Assembly: GCA_035578175.1 (NCBI GenBank)
Contig: JAQMRL010000003.1
Span: forward strand, 93,660,469 to 93,724,468
DNA from: Catonia carolina
Lineage: Eukaryota > Arthropoda > Insecta > Hemiptera > Achilidae
Reading direction: 5' to 3'
Length of the DNA stretch: 64,000 nucleotides
In this document: positions 24,001 through 32,800 of the stretch, piece after piece
Layout: every line of letters starts with the position of its first letter
Numbering within the stretch: the first letter of the stretch is position 1
Translations under genes and position numbers: made by a program
Notes under the pieces: generated by a model
Databases searched by the model: none
What the model was told of the DNA's origin: nothing
The model's input: only the letters and a program-made list of their open reading frames with translations

Positions 24001-26779
24001 CGGTAGGTACTCGATAACAGTTAATACTTAACACTAAACAAAGGTCTCAGCCTTGGGCTTTGCAAATGTAGGTAATAAATTACCAAAACAGTAAAATTTA
24101 GACATTTTTAGGGATTGTTCATACATCCCTCATTTAAAAATTCATCCACAAAATAAAAAATAGGATTAACAGAACAAGTAATTTTATTCTGTTAATGGAG
24201 AATGCAGCTGTCAAAAATAGGAAGGCAGTTTTGTAAGGATTGGCACCACTAACAAAACTTAACAACTTAGGGGCTTTCCCAGAAAATATTTATTCCTCCT
24301 CAAATAACTGTGCTTGACTTATGACATTTTAAAAAAGTATTTTAATGTGTTATGCTCTACATCTTTATATACTGTCTGTCTAAAACTTGATGGCCTCTCG
24401 CAGAGAGAAGCAGAATCAGTCCACTACTAGCCTTCTCAATAATACTACATTATGCACCAACTCCAGTGTACTAGTAGTAGTACATAATGGTATGTTACTG
24501 AGAAGGCTAGTAGCGGGCTGATTCTACTCCTCTCTGCGGGAGGCCATCAAGTTATAGGCAGACAGTATATGACGGATAAACTTACAGTCATGATAAACAT
24601 TGTAGAATTTTCAAAATTTTGTTAATGCCTATATTTTTTTTAAATTTATTTTATTTAACGTTGCATCAACTACAACGGTCATTAGTGACGATGTTGGGGT
24701 GTAACTTTGTACAGTAGAGGATGAATTGATTTTTTGTCGTTACAGAAAATCATTTCATCCTCATACATTTATGAAAATATGTCGTGCCTGTGTGGGATTC
24801 GAACCCAGGACCGCATGATGAGAGCCGACCACGTTACCATCTACGCCAATGCGACTGGCCACCTATAATTTTATATAAATATATTTTTTACTAAAATAAA
24901 ATTGCAGTAAAGGTCCCCTGTTAAGGGCCCCCTCCTAGGTCTCCTTCACCTACAGGGGCCTTATCACTGCTAATGTTTACAGGTAAATTCATGTAGATCT
25001 GTATAGTTTATCTGCTTTTATTCTATAAAGCAATTGTACACATTTTAAAGTGCTATTGTAAATTGTTTTGTTTTTTACTAATTTAACAAGTTTAAAATTT
25101 GTTGCATTCAATTATTTAATCCACGTTTTCATCAATTAGAACATTAGTTGCCTTAATTTAAAGTCACCCAGGTCATCATAGAAGTACTAAGTCTACCACT
25201 ACAGGTGCTCTGCTTTGTATGGGTGAAATTAATAAAATTATGCTACTTAGAATTTCATTTTTTTAATATTAAACAATAATTACACATATTTACAATAGAA
25301 ATTTAATTAGTTAACATGTAGGTCCATGATACTTATAACTCGGCAGTTGAAACAAAATTTTTTCAAGACTTTTCAAATATGTTATGTATCTATTTTTATA
25401 ATAGGCCTGTATAACAGTATTTTGTAACTACAAACGTTTTTGATTTTGTGGACAATGATATATTCTTTCAATTCCAGGAAAAGAATATTTTTAATCATCT
25501 TTTTTCTGAAATTAGAACTACACAAGGTAATTTTCATTCATACTGCCTTGGATGGTTTGAATTTTACAGTGCATTGTAAAAATCATCACCTGTTGTTTTC
25601 TTTATGTTAGTAATTTTTTTTGTAAGTAGTTCAGTTAATATTTTATTTTACATTCATTAAAGCCTTTTTTAAACCTATTTTCAGATTCAAGAAACTATAC
25701 AACAAAGCTTTATGAAGCCCAAGTTGAGGTTAAGACATTGGAAGATTGTAGGGGAGCTTATTATAAACTACCAAATAATAGGGCTGTCATTGATGAACGA
25801 GTTGTTTGCGCTGGAGGAGGAAGACAAGATACTTGTCAGGTATATCAAAATATAATTTGTGGTTTCCATTTTACAGGTTTCAAAATAAACTTATCACTTT
25901 GAAAATTGACTATTCACTTCCCATTTTGAAAGTGACTCACCTACAACTTGAAAAAGAAACTAAAAAATTCTGAAACGCTACTGTTTTACCAAAAAATGTG
26001 AGCCATCCAATTTTGAAATTTATAATTTTATTTCAAAATATAATAATACTTATTTATTCCACTTTATACAAATACAAAATTATAATCTTATCTACTAGGA
26101 ATAGATTACCACCAAATCAAGTAAAACAGTTATATAAAAAAATACATAAAACACAAGTTTACAAATGAATTACAAATAAATTCCTCTTGACATCATGTCA
26201 TATTCATGTACATTGTCCTTTCTCTTAACTGACGTGAAAGGGACAAGTCGCAGTCTGATAACCAAAAAGTGAGCAGAAATGTAGATTATTTACAACAAAG
26301 TATTAATTATGTTTGAAACTCATTCTGGATCCCAAAATTAAGCACATATTTTAAAATTAGATTTTAAACCAAGGATTAAGCAGCAGCCTGTTCCGAACTC
26401 ACAAACTATATTATCTATCTCCATCTTCTTCTAGGTCTACCGACATCCCTTTTACCTTCGAGGGGGGGGGGGACAAGTGGGGTTCAGAAATCTGAACCCC
26501 ACTTGTATTCAGATTTATAGGTACTCTAACATAATTACAAGCTGCCAGATGCATTTTTAAGATTTATATGTTCTATATGTTTGTACATTTTCTTTAGGGT
26601 AATAAATTATATTTATTTTTCAGGGAGATTCCGGTGGACCGTTGATGATGCCAGAACAAGGAGTGTTTTATTTATTAGGAGTTGTATCATATGGTTATAA
26701 ATGTGCAGAACGTGGATATCCTGGTGTTTATACAAGAGTGGGCGAATATCTTGACTGGATAAGAGACACTGCTGCCTAA
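11492..26779 (+). CDS. CLIP-domain trypsin-like serine protease (proclotting-enzyme / venom-protease-like), 7 exons
   Basis: Joined exons 11492-11591, 17096-17389, 19954-20092, 21853-22016, 23901-24002, 25685-25839 and 26624-26779 give 1110 nt, 369 residues, with consistent phases and GT-AG borders. Residues 1-20 look like a signal peptide. An RRRR run (29-32) precedes a CLIP domain with cysteines at 40, 50, 56, 78, 88 and 89. A Ser/Pro-rich linker leads to C113 and the activation site AINR|IVGG (cut after R122). Catalytic His170 (TAAHC), Asp219 (GDIAL) and Ser321 (GDSGGP) are present. Asp315, six before the Ser, predicts cleavage after Arg/Lys. Family knowledge: CLIP proteases are secreted zymogens in clotting, prophenoloxidase and Toll cascades; the [16 protein letters not shown] end suggests the proclotting/venom-protease-like group. 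The physiological substrate is unknown. The ATG is the first after an in-frame TAG and lies six bases after a possible acceptor, so an upstream 5'UTR exon may be missing here. Confidence 0.93.
11790..12225 (+). repeat. Probable LINE 3' end (RTE-like) with (AC)n
   Basis: GCCCTGTCCCGGCTTCGCAC, and AAAATTTCATGAAAATCCGT followed by TTTATATTATCAGTATAGGT, resemble widespread insect RTE-type 3' ends. Recognised by pattern only. Encloses the (AC)23 microsatellite. Confidence 0.42.
11995..12040. repeat. (AC)23 microsatellite
   Basis: Pure dinucleotide run of 46 bases. It produces His/Thr-rich nonsense in the frame across it. Confidence 0.98.
12794..13186 (-). mobile_element. Dispersed repeat family A, copy 4
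   Basis: Minus-oriented full-length copy in intron 1 of the CLIP protease. The flanks (ATTTTAT / ATTTTAC) show at best a short degraded duplication. Confidence 0.82.
13375..13510 (+). mobile_element. tRNA-like SINE family E, copy 1
   Basis: CCTCCGTAGTGTAGTGATAG, then CACGGAGGTCCCGCGTTTGA (mutated B box), GGGTCTGGATAT and a body with GTCGCTAATAACCAAGC. It abuts a family D repeat on its 3' side. Confidence 0.68.
13513..13712 (+). repeat. Dispersed repeat family D, copy 2
   Basis: Diverged copy: GAACAGGGATCCCTAGGAAG, GGCTGTCAGCTGGTCACCAT, CTTTCTGCCAGTTGACAG. Confidence 0.7.
13713..14939. other. Intron 1 of the CLIP protease, unassigned part
   Basis: AT-rich. The GC-richer stretch after 14820 (CCACCTTTGAGCACCTGGCC) probably belongs to the LINE tail that follows. 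Confidence 0.45.
14940..15325 (+). pseudogene. LINE 3' region with (AAG)n tail
   Basis: CGGAAAATGGATGTCAGTAG then CCTAGGAAAAGAAGGAGATA encodes a degraded [14 protein letters not shown] tail. GTGAGTTCGGAACAGGCTG follows, and then AAGAAGAAGAAGAA. A related fragment lies at 26390-26462. Confidence 0.55.
15862..16222 (+). repeat. Pair of ~74-bp direct repeats, 287 bp apart
   Basis: GTGAACAGTGCATGATGACT to the CACATATTA block occurs at 15862-15935 and 16149-16222 with few differences. The interval holds AAATTTCAGCTCTGTAGGTG, a LINE-tail-like phrase. Confidence 0.75.
16615..16642. repeat. (GTAT)7 microsatellite
   Basis: Pure tetranucleotide run in CLIP protease intron 1. Confidence 0.95.
16862..17048 (+). 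mobile_element. tRNA-like SINE family B, copy 2
   Basis: Same family: GGTGTAGTTGGTAACGTGCT and GGGTTCAAATCCC, body to GATGCGACGTTAAATAAA. Flanked by AATTACTA (16854-16861, 17049-17056). It sits immediately upstream of CLIP protease exon 2. Confidence 0.87.
17096..17389 (+). CDS. CLIP protease exon 2 (CLIP domain, linker, activation site)
   Basis: Acceptor aacag|GG and donor C|gtgagt, phase 1 at both ends. It carries all six CLIP cysteines, the Ser/Pro linker and R|IVGG. A SINE (16862-17048) ends fewer than 50 bases upstream of the acceptor. Confidence 0.93.
17905..18230 (+). pseudogene. LINE reverse-transcriptase C-terminal remnant
   Basis: [14 protein letters not shown] in one frame continues after a frameshift near 17950 as [33 protein letters not shown] and [15 protein letters not shown]. 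This is the typical C-terminal part of non-LTR retrotransposon polymerases. It sits in CLIP protease intron 2 and ends at a TGA. Confidence 0.75.
18793..19640 (-). pseudogene. IS630/Tc1/mariner-superfamily transposase relic
   Basis: Minus-strand pieces, in order: [20 protein letters not shown] with WAGENPRQ and [15 protein letters not shown]; then [20 protein letters not shown] with [12 protein letters not shown]. The third catalytic residue position reads Asn (FNFF) where Asp is usual, and frames are broken, so it is inactive. GGGTGAGTCACGGGAACC at 18794 may be its terminus. Confidence 0.7.
19954..20092 (+). CDS. CLIP protease exon 3 (catalytic His)
   Basis: Acceptor attag|GTAC, donor GT|gtaagt. 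Encodes WPWMAALGF, the [17 protein letters not shown] block with catalytic His170 and its disulphide partners. Confidence 0.94.
20780..21115 (-). pseudogene. Jockey-like LINE reverse-transcriptase fragment
   Basis: The minus-strand frame carries [40 protein letters not shown] and [12 protein letters not shown], matching the post-catalytic region of Jockey-clade polymerases. It lies antisense in CLIP protease intron 3, beside a family A insertion. Confidence 0.65.
21130..21588 (+). mobile_element. Dispersed repeat family A, copy 5 (with internal extra sequence)
   Basis: Plus-oriented copy in CLIP protease intron 3, flanked by ATTTTTGTA (21121-21129, 21589-21597). It is about 60 bp longer than other copies. 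An internal stretch near 21227-21255 (agggtacaacactctgg) matches 21764-21779 just downstream of the element. Confidence 0.85.
21853..22016 (+). CDS. CLIP protease exon 4 (catalytic Asp)
   Basis: Acceptor tttag|TGTAATG, donor AATT|gtaagt. Encodes [10 protein letters not shown] and [10 protein letters not shown] with catalytic Asp219. The open frame extends upstream to 21785, but the part before the AG is intron. Confidence 0.93.
22447..22690 (+). repeat. Dispersed repeat family D, copy 3
   Basis: GGAACTGTACATTATTGACA ... ACCTGGTCACCATACAAAGT ... GGGCTGGTCCAAAGGCC, in CLIP protease intron 4; the foldback arms are partly decayed. Confidence 0.72.
23564..23588. repeat. T25 homopolymer
   Basis: Uninterrupted T-run ending TAG in CLIP protease intron 4, about 310 bp before exon 5; it may be the tail of a reversed retroelement, but no body was recognised. 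Confidence 0.9.
23901..24002 (+). CDS. CLIP protease exon 5
   Basis: Acceptor atctag|CTGATG, donor ACG|gtaggt. Encodes DVQPICLPF and the conserved AGWG turn; C239 is the expected partner of linker C113. Confidence 0.92.
24367..24570. mobile_element. Foldback MITE of ~204 bp
   Basis: TATACTGTCTGTCTAAAACT ... CTAGCCTTCTCA is repeated inverted at TGAGAAGGCTAG ... GACAGTATA, giving near-perfect arms of about 80 bp around a loop of about 45. No coding capacity. Confidence 0.82.
24634..24861 (-). mobile_element. tRNA-like SINE family B, copy 3
   Basis: Minus-oriented copy in CLIP protease intron 5, with GGGATTCGAACCCAGGACCG as reverse B box region. CCTATA on both sides may be the target duplication. 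Confidence 0.85.
25685..25839 (+). CDS. CLIP protease exon 6 (S1 pocket Asp)
   Basis: Acceptor tttcag|ATTC, donor CAG|gtatat, ending in phase 0. Encodes a region with C288 and C308, finishing at GGGRQDTCQ, where Asp315 is the trypsin-type specificity residue. Confidence 0.93.
26385..26462 (-). pseudogene. Short LINE fragment related to 14940-15325
   Basis: The reverse strand reads GGATGTCGGTAGACCTAGAA and TTGTGAGTTCGGAACAGGCT, matching the LINE tail in CLIP protease intron 1. It ends at an 11-G run. Confidence 0.55.
26473..26506. repeat. Perfect 34-bp palindrome (16-bp arms, 2-nt spacer)
   Basis: ACAAGTGGGGTTCAGA, AA, TCTGAACCCCACTTGT. Directly preceded by eleven G (26462-26472). In the last intron of the CLIP protease. 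Confidence 0.95.
26624..26779 (+). CDS. CLIP protease exon 7 (catalytic Ser, stop)
   Basis: Acceptor tttttcag|GGAGAT. Starts GDSGGPLM with catalytic Ser321, continues through [11 protein letters not shown] and PGVYTRV, and ends at TAA 26777-26779. No canonical AATAAA was noticed close downstream. Confidence 0.95.
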   Translation, partial: GDSGGPLMMPEQGVFYLLGVVSYGYKCAERGYPGVYTRVGEYLDWIRDTAA

Positions 26780-27691
26780 TATCTTAAATTATTTCAAAAA
26801 TAATTTATATATTTATAATTTGCTTAATGATAATTATTTAATCTTTTTTTATATGTAATTCATTCATTTAAATGATGAATCGTGTGATTTTGTATTGTGA
26901 TCAAATCTATAAAAAAATTATCTTATATTTTACTTTAACTAATGAACATGACATTTTGTTGTATAATTTATTTACTGTGCATAAATTTTTAAGAAATATT
27001 TACAGAAGAATATCAATGTAATACAATTTATGTTCCCTGTACAGCTATTTTCTGCCATTGATTGTAAAAATATACAATTTAAATCTCTCATTTTTCAAAT
27101 GCTAAAAAAGTTCACAATTTTTTGATTTAAATAGAATTACAAATCAAATAGAATTTTAAATGTAGTATTTTAATTGCAATTCTTTGACATTTGAAGTGCA
27201 AAGTCTACCTGATGGACAATTCAGGAGGAAATACATTTTTCATAAATTGACACTCTTCTGTAGAAAGAAATTTTGAACAATTTTTATTTATGTAGGTACA
27301 AGTTTTCATATCTTATTTTGATAAAAGTTTTTATTTATAGTAAAATAATAAGTTGTTTTTTATTTTGCTAGATTATAAACATTCTAGGTTGTGTCCATGA
27401 CAATGCTTAGCATGGCAGGCTGTGAAGTAAAAGATTCAGAGTTCATTTCCCCGACTTGGATTTGGAAAATTATAACATGCTAAAATTCACCAATAATGTA
27501 CCACACACAACCACCTGCTGTAGTTGTTTATGATCAAACAGTTGATGTAGCTGAATAAAACAAAAGAGATAAAATAAACTTAAGGAATACTCTAAATACA
27601 GAAGTATTCAAAATATCAAGTGGATATTAGAAACTACAAATTGTTTTGAGGACAATGTACTACTGACTATTTTGATTACTTTAGATGCACT
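26780..27691 (+). other. Downstream of the CLIP protease: presumed 3'UTR and spacer
   Basis: A/T-rich with many near-AATAAA hexamers (for example AATACA near 27020) but no clear polyadenylation site. A degraded tRNA-like or SINE fragment may lie at 27385-27560 (GACAATGCTTAGCATGGCAG). Confidence 0.4.
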
Positions 27692-27702
27692 CTGATCACT
27701 TT

Positions 27703-28095
27703 GTTGTTTCGGTTATCAGCCGAAAGGCTGGTTTGAACCTGTAGAGGTTTTACTAAGTAAAACTAGGAGTGAGGTGGTTTACCATTGCCTTCCTCACTGA
27801 ATGGAAAAGTTTGCTTATCAGCATGCCGAGCCCTCTGAATAGCACATATTTTCCAATCTGCGAATGACACCTTCACTTCATTCACCACAGGGTCTGGCTG
27901 TATAATGAAATTCATTACTTTCAGAGGAGATAACTCTGATTAGTGTCTTTTACACCTCTACCTCTTCTGTTCTTAAATGATTCATTCATTTAATTGGCTG
28001 ACCATGTGATAAGAAACAGAACTATTTATTTTCGCCCTGCAACAAACAGATTGATTGTAAATAATTTGACACTCCACCTGTCTGATATGGGCATC
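27703..28095 (-). mobile_element. Dispersed repeat family A, copy 6
   Basis: Minus-oriented copy in the spacer between the two protease genes, flanked by a perfect 11-bp duplication CTGATCACTTT (27692-27702, 28096-28106). Confidence 0.9.
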
Positions 28096-28160
28096 CTGAT
28101 CACTTTATGAACTTTATATTTAATATAATATTAAAAATCTGGTGTGAATCAGTCATATGA

Positions 28161-29423
28161 CTTTCTCTTGCCAATGTAAATAATGATATATATAACCTAA
28201 GTTTAATCATTATTAAACAATGTAAAATAAAAACGTATACTAATTTTAATCATGAGTGAATATGACACTAAATGAAAATCAACGTCTGCAGAACTTCAGA
28301 ATAAAATACAGAAAATCACTAATTGATGCTACATTAGCTCTGTAGAAAAAAATGCTTCAAATAAGTGTGGATTTTTGATTCTTTGCAACTTTAACTGTGT
28401 AGGTATACTTGTCGTTAAATGCATACGAAGGCCACAATTTTAAAAAAAATATCCCATTTTTTTACCAACCTTGATGAGCAAAAACAAGGAAAATCACTAA
28501 TTGACACTAAATTAAGCATTGTAGGAAAAACTGCTTAAAATAACAGTAATAGGTTTGTTAATGTTCTACAGCTTGAATATTATGTACACTTTGCCCTAAA
28601 ATGGATAATAAGGACTCAATCTTAAATAAACAATATTTTATCACAAGAGTGTAACTTGAGAATTTCAGCAGACGTGGCTCTTACCCTATCTTGTAGAGCA
28701 TAAAAAATGTAGTAAGTGAGGCATTCTTGAAGAAATCGTTGTAACCATTTTTGAGAAAATCACAAAAAAGTGAAAAATTGCATGAATAAACTACTAATTC
28801 TGGTTGACCAATTTTGTTGAAAATGTATGCTTGGTTACTTCAACTTTATACGATTTTCTGTTCGAAATATTTTGTTATTTCATACACTCAGGCCAATTAC
28901 TTAGGGTTCAGGGATGTGAAAACATGTATTTCTGGTGAAAACTTAATTTTTGAAAAATCAACATAAAATAATACTTTCCTTCCCAGTTGTTTAGGTCAAG
29001 AGCCGAACAGCTGGAAAGAATTAACCTCTAGAGGTTTTACTAAGCAAAACGAGGAGAGAGCTGGTTTACAATTGCCTTCCTCACTGAGTACAAAAGTAAC
29101 CTATGCTTATCAGCATACCAGGCCCTCGGAAAAGTATCTACTTTGCACCCTGCAAATGACACCTTCACTTCATTCACCACAGGGTCTGGCTGTATAATGA
29201 AATTCATTATTTTCAGAGGAGATAACTCTGACCATTTCTATTAACTCTACCAAATCTGTTCTTAAATAGTTCAGTCATATAATTGGCTGAACACAAGATA
29301 AGAAACAACTATTTTTTGTACCCTTGGAACTAGTAGATTTGAGTACAAATACTTTAACACTCCACCTACCTGTTATGGGCCTTTTCCTTCCCTGTACATT
29401 CATATAGGGCAAGAGAAAGTAAA
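28161..29423 (-). mobile_element. Family F DNA transposon, copy 2, carrying a family A insertion
   Basis: Ends ACTTTCTCTTGCC (28161) and GGCAAGAGAAAGT (to about 29423) are perfectly inverted. Reverse-strand matches to copy 1 include GTTTTCACC and ACATGTTTTC blocks. The family A copy at 28985-29382 is inside it. Confidence 0.65.
28985..29382 (-). mobile_element. Dispersed repeat family A, copy 7, inserted in a family F element
   Basis: Minus-oriented copy flanked by TTTCCTTCCC (28975-28984, 29383-29392). Removing it and one duplication restores the continuity of the surrounding family F element, so it is the later insertion. Confidence 0.9.
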
Positions 29424-29472
29424 AATGGTTAGTAACTGCTTAATAATCAGATAAAAAGAAGTAAAATGTATC

Positions 29473-29478
29473 TTTATT
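29473..29478 (-). promoter_or_regulatory. AATAAA poly(A) signal overlapping the protease stop codon
   Basis: On the minus strand the end reads TAT TAA TAA AGA, so AATAAA begins at the second base of the stop codon. If used, the 3'UTR is only about 15-30 nt. Confidence 0.5.
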
Positions 29479-29810
29479 AATAAATATCTGTATAAAAATA
29501 TATAAGGAAAAATGTTGACAAAATTATATTTAAATTATTTACTGAAGAAGCTTCACAAGTCTTTGGTGATGGTTTGATTTCCTTTACATGGAGTGAAATC
29601 CATGTGAGGTATCTACAAACATAAACATATACACCATAAGAATAAAAATTGTCACAACTGGTTTCATTAGATTCATATCCACATCTTACATCTTGTACCA
29701 TACTTGCAACTCCGATTATTTTACCGTTACAGATTAGTGGACCACCTGAATCTCCCAAGCATAGGGTATCTCCCTGTGGTAAACACACACTTCTTGCTTT
29801 TTGGTCCTCA
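29477..29810 (-). CDS. Minus-strand protease exon 4 (catalytic Ser, C-terminal tail)
   Basis: Acceptor gttacag|TGAGG. Encodes LCLGDSGGPLICNGKIIG, SYGVYVYVCRYLTWIS and a tail of about 36 residues with the hydrophobic stretch NIILSTFFLIYF. Stop TAA 29479-29477. Confidence 0.88.
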
Positions 29811-32800
29811 CTGTAACAGATTGTATTTGTCAAGTTATTACAAATTAATATCCGAGAAAATGTTTTAAAAATGTTGTAACTATTTAAAGACACCACTCTC
29901 CAATCACCTTCAGTTCATCTTCAGTGGGGTTTGCATTGTAAAATTTGTCCCTCATTTTTTTTGAGATTTACTTAGACCTATTATTCAAAAATTAAATTTC
30001 TTGCAGCGTAAAAAGTCTGAGTGGTCCAAACAAATAAAAATCAAACGTGGTGAGGTCTGGGCTGCAAGAAGGATGTGACATCACTTCCCAAACCAATTTC
30101 TAGAGCATTTCTCTCATTCTCTGAGAAGTGTAGGAACCCCCCTTGTTGTCATTTTTCTCTAAATTAATAATTAATCTAGTTAATTATTGGTTACTTGTAT
30201 ATAAAAATATATTTACTAAGATAAAGAATTTAAGCTGCTATCATAATTTCTAAATAATTTTAATAAAAGACTAAATTTATTTGACAAGAGGCATTGTTCT
30301 ACATTTTAAAGTGCGTAATGGAAGTACAAACAGAAATTTTAAACTCACGTAAAATAATATATGACATTTCAAAATTTTTGGGATAGGGAGTGGGAAGTTA
30401 TGCTATTACTGTACATGGTAAAATTGGTAAAAGGAGTCTGACCTGGTATTTGCTTGGAGTAGTTAAGGGAAACTATGCAAAAACCTTGACCAAATTTAGT
30501 CAATTTTTGTTATCAACAAAAGTATAACTAAATGTTAGATTGTCTTTGTCACTAATTATCTTCATTAAAATCACAATTTCATGAGCCATCTTTACAGATT
30601 TGAAAAAAAAATAATTTAAAGAACAAACTGTATAAGTAAATAGATAGCTGAAAACATTAACCAAAAAAAAATGTAAAATAGATAGTAGAGACATAAATTA
30701 GTTAAATATTATTAGTTAATACCCATGACACCTGTAATAAATTTTTAATCGCCGTAATAAACCAATGTGAATCTTTTTGTTATAGAAAAACTTATTTAGC
30801 ATTTTTAGAGATGAGTGTTATTGTAGTGACAACAATAATATTTTCTTTTAAGTTGACATACTGAATAAAACTGAGTTGAATCCAATAACTTTTTTTTTAG
30901 TATTTATACAAACAGGTCTTTTAAAATTTCATATTATAGCATAAAAAATCATGACTGAATGGATTACCTTTCCATGCATGGACATGAATTTCCACCATGT
31001 TTGGCTGTTGTGTTAAAGAATTTAAGAGTTTTAGATTGACTGGTGTTCTTATTTCCCCATCCAGCAGTAATGCAATTATATCGTTGGAGATTTTTAGTCC
31101 AATATGATCTGTCAAAAACTGCAACCTTAACTTGTTCTGTCGTTATATTAAAAGGTCTGTCAACCTATAATTAAGCAAATTATAGTAATAAAATTAAGTA
31201 AATTTAAATATAGTTTCAAATAATGCTAATCACATTGATTGAATATCTGCTGAATTTCTTATGTTAAATTGATAAGGCGTTTCAGATGTAATCATCCTTA
31301 CCTGTCCACATTTTTCCAAGCAGTACACTCTAGTACATACATAAATCTGCTCTGAGGTTGAATTTATAACTTTCATCAAATTTCATTTTTATGAGCGTTT
31401 AAATTTAACAATTTTAGACAACGCATATAGTAACTGGTCAGTTTCATACTCAAATAATTGGTTTAAAGGTTAAAAGCGCCAATGCGCCGGTCCCTAACTC
31501 TTTAACTTAATCATTATACATATTTCTACTAATTGCGTAAACGTGCCTTTTTCATGGTCCTTACGGTCATAATCCGTGTTCCCTCTGTTCTTTCCTGCAT
31601 TCCTGTCTCAACTTGTGAAGATCTGTTTCTCACATACTGCCTCTTTTTTCCCACTTGCTATTGTAACATCATTCTGAACAGTCCAGTGATACAATGGTAA
31701 CCTCCAAAAATTCCACCTAAATCTTTTCAGTATGAATGATGAAAGAGGATCATCGAATATACTTGAATTTAAACGTAAAGTAAATTAGATCTAATTCTTG
31801 TATATCATGTTCTAGATTGAATAGAAGTATGCCCACAAAACTAGTTGTCAAAAGTAGTTTACAACAGGGCAACTAAAAAATTATAAACTGGAGCAATAGA
31901 TTTCACCGGCGTACCATGATATTTACTGTGTATGAGTAAATAAGAAAATGAAAATACCACCTCAGTAAATTAATCTCTTCTTTTTTTTGGTTTTATGTCT
32001 GACTGTTTTGCAATTGCTGCTAATCCAGACGGTGAAAAGGATGACAGATGAAGATGAGTGATGAAAAAATGCCAGACCTGACCGGGAATCGAACCCGGGA
32101 TCCCGGAGTAGAAGCTAGTTGCTCTAAACACTATGCCAACGAGCCAGCAAGTTGACGTAGACCTCAGTAGGCTGTGGTTCATTAGTAGTACCTATATTAA
32201 ATTTTTTTGTATTACCTACATCTGTTTCACAGAATAATCTATTAGCATGGTATGACCAGTACTAAACTAATAATAATAATACTGCCACTTTGGTGATTAG
32301 GTAATCATGAATATTACCTGGATCAAACAGAGATCATGCAGTCCTTCACGATATTTGAAACCTCTATTAACAACAACTTTAGTGACATTTCTCTTCTGTG
32401 CATAGGGTTTATCATTGAAACATTCAGTTACACCTGCTAGAACCTGCTACAGTTAATTGAAATGTAAGGAAATTATGGATAATTTAGGTAAATTTAACCC
32501 TATTATGTGTACGGTTTATATATAACCCTACTATTATGGGTTTTTTTTGTTAATTGCATCCAGAAAATTCCAGAAAGGGAGAACATTATGTTAACATGTA
32601 GAATAGCAGTCTATGTTCCAGTATGTCGTTGATCGAAGATCTAATTCAATTAATCAAATTGTTGTCAATTCAAGAAGTAATTTAAAAATAATCATTAAAT
32701 AATAATCAAAATTAAACAATTTCTAATTTAAAATGTAAATACTCTAGACATTAATTAAATATATCAAAATGAACTATAAGAAGAAATTAAAACATTCAAC

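Noticed and set aside
29811..29896. Extension of the last protease exon to the Met at 29896
   Set aside because: The acceptor gttacag at 29811-29817 joins in phase with exon 3; the upstream residues are intron.
31970..32182. Minus-strand 70-residue frame
   Set aside because: Runs through a family C SINE (residues such as SGIPGSIPGQ come from its B box).
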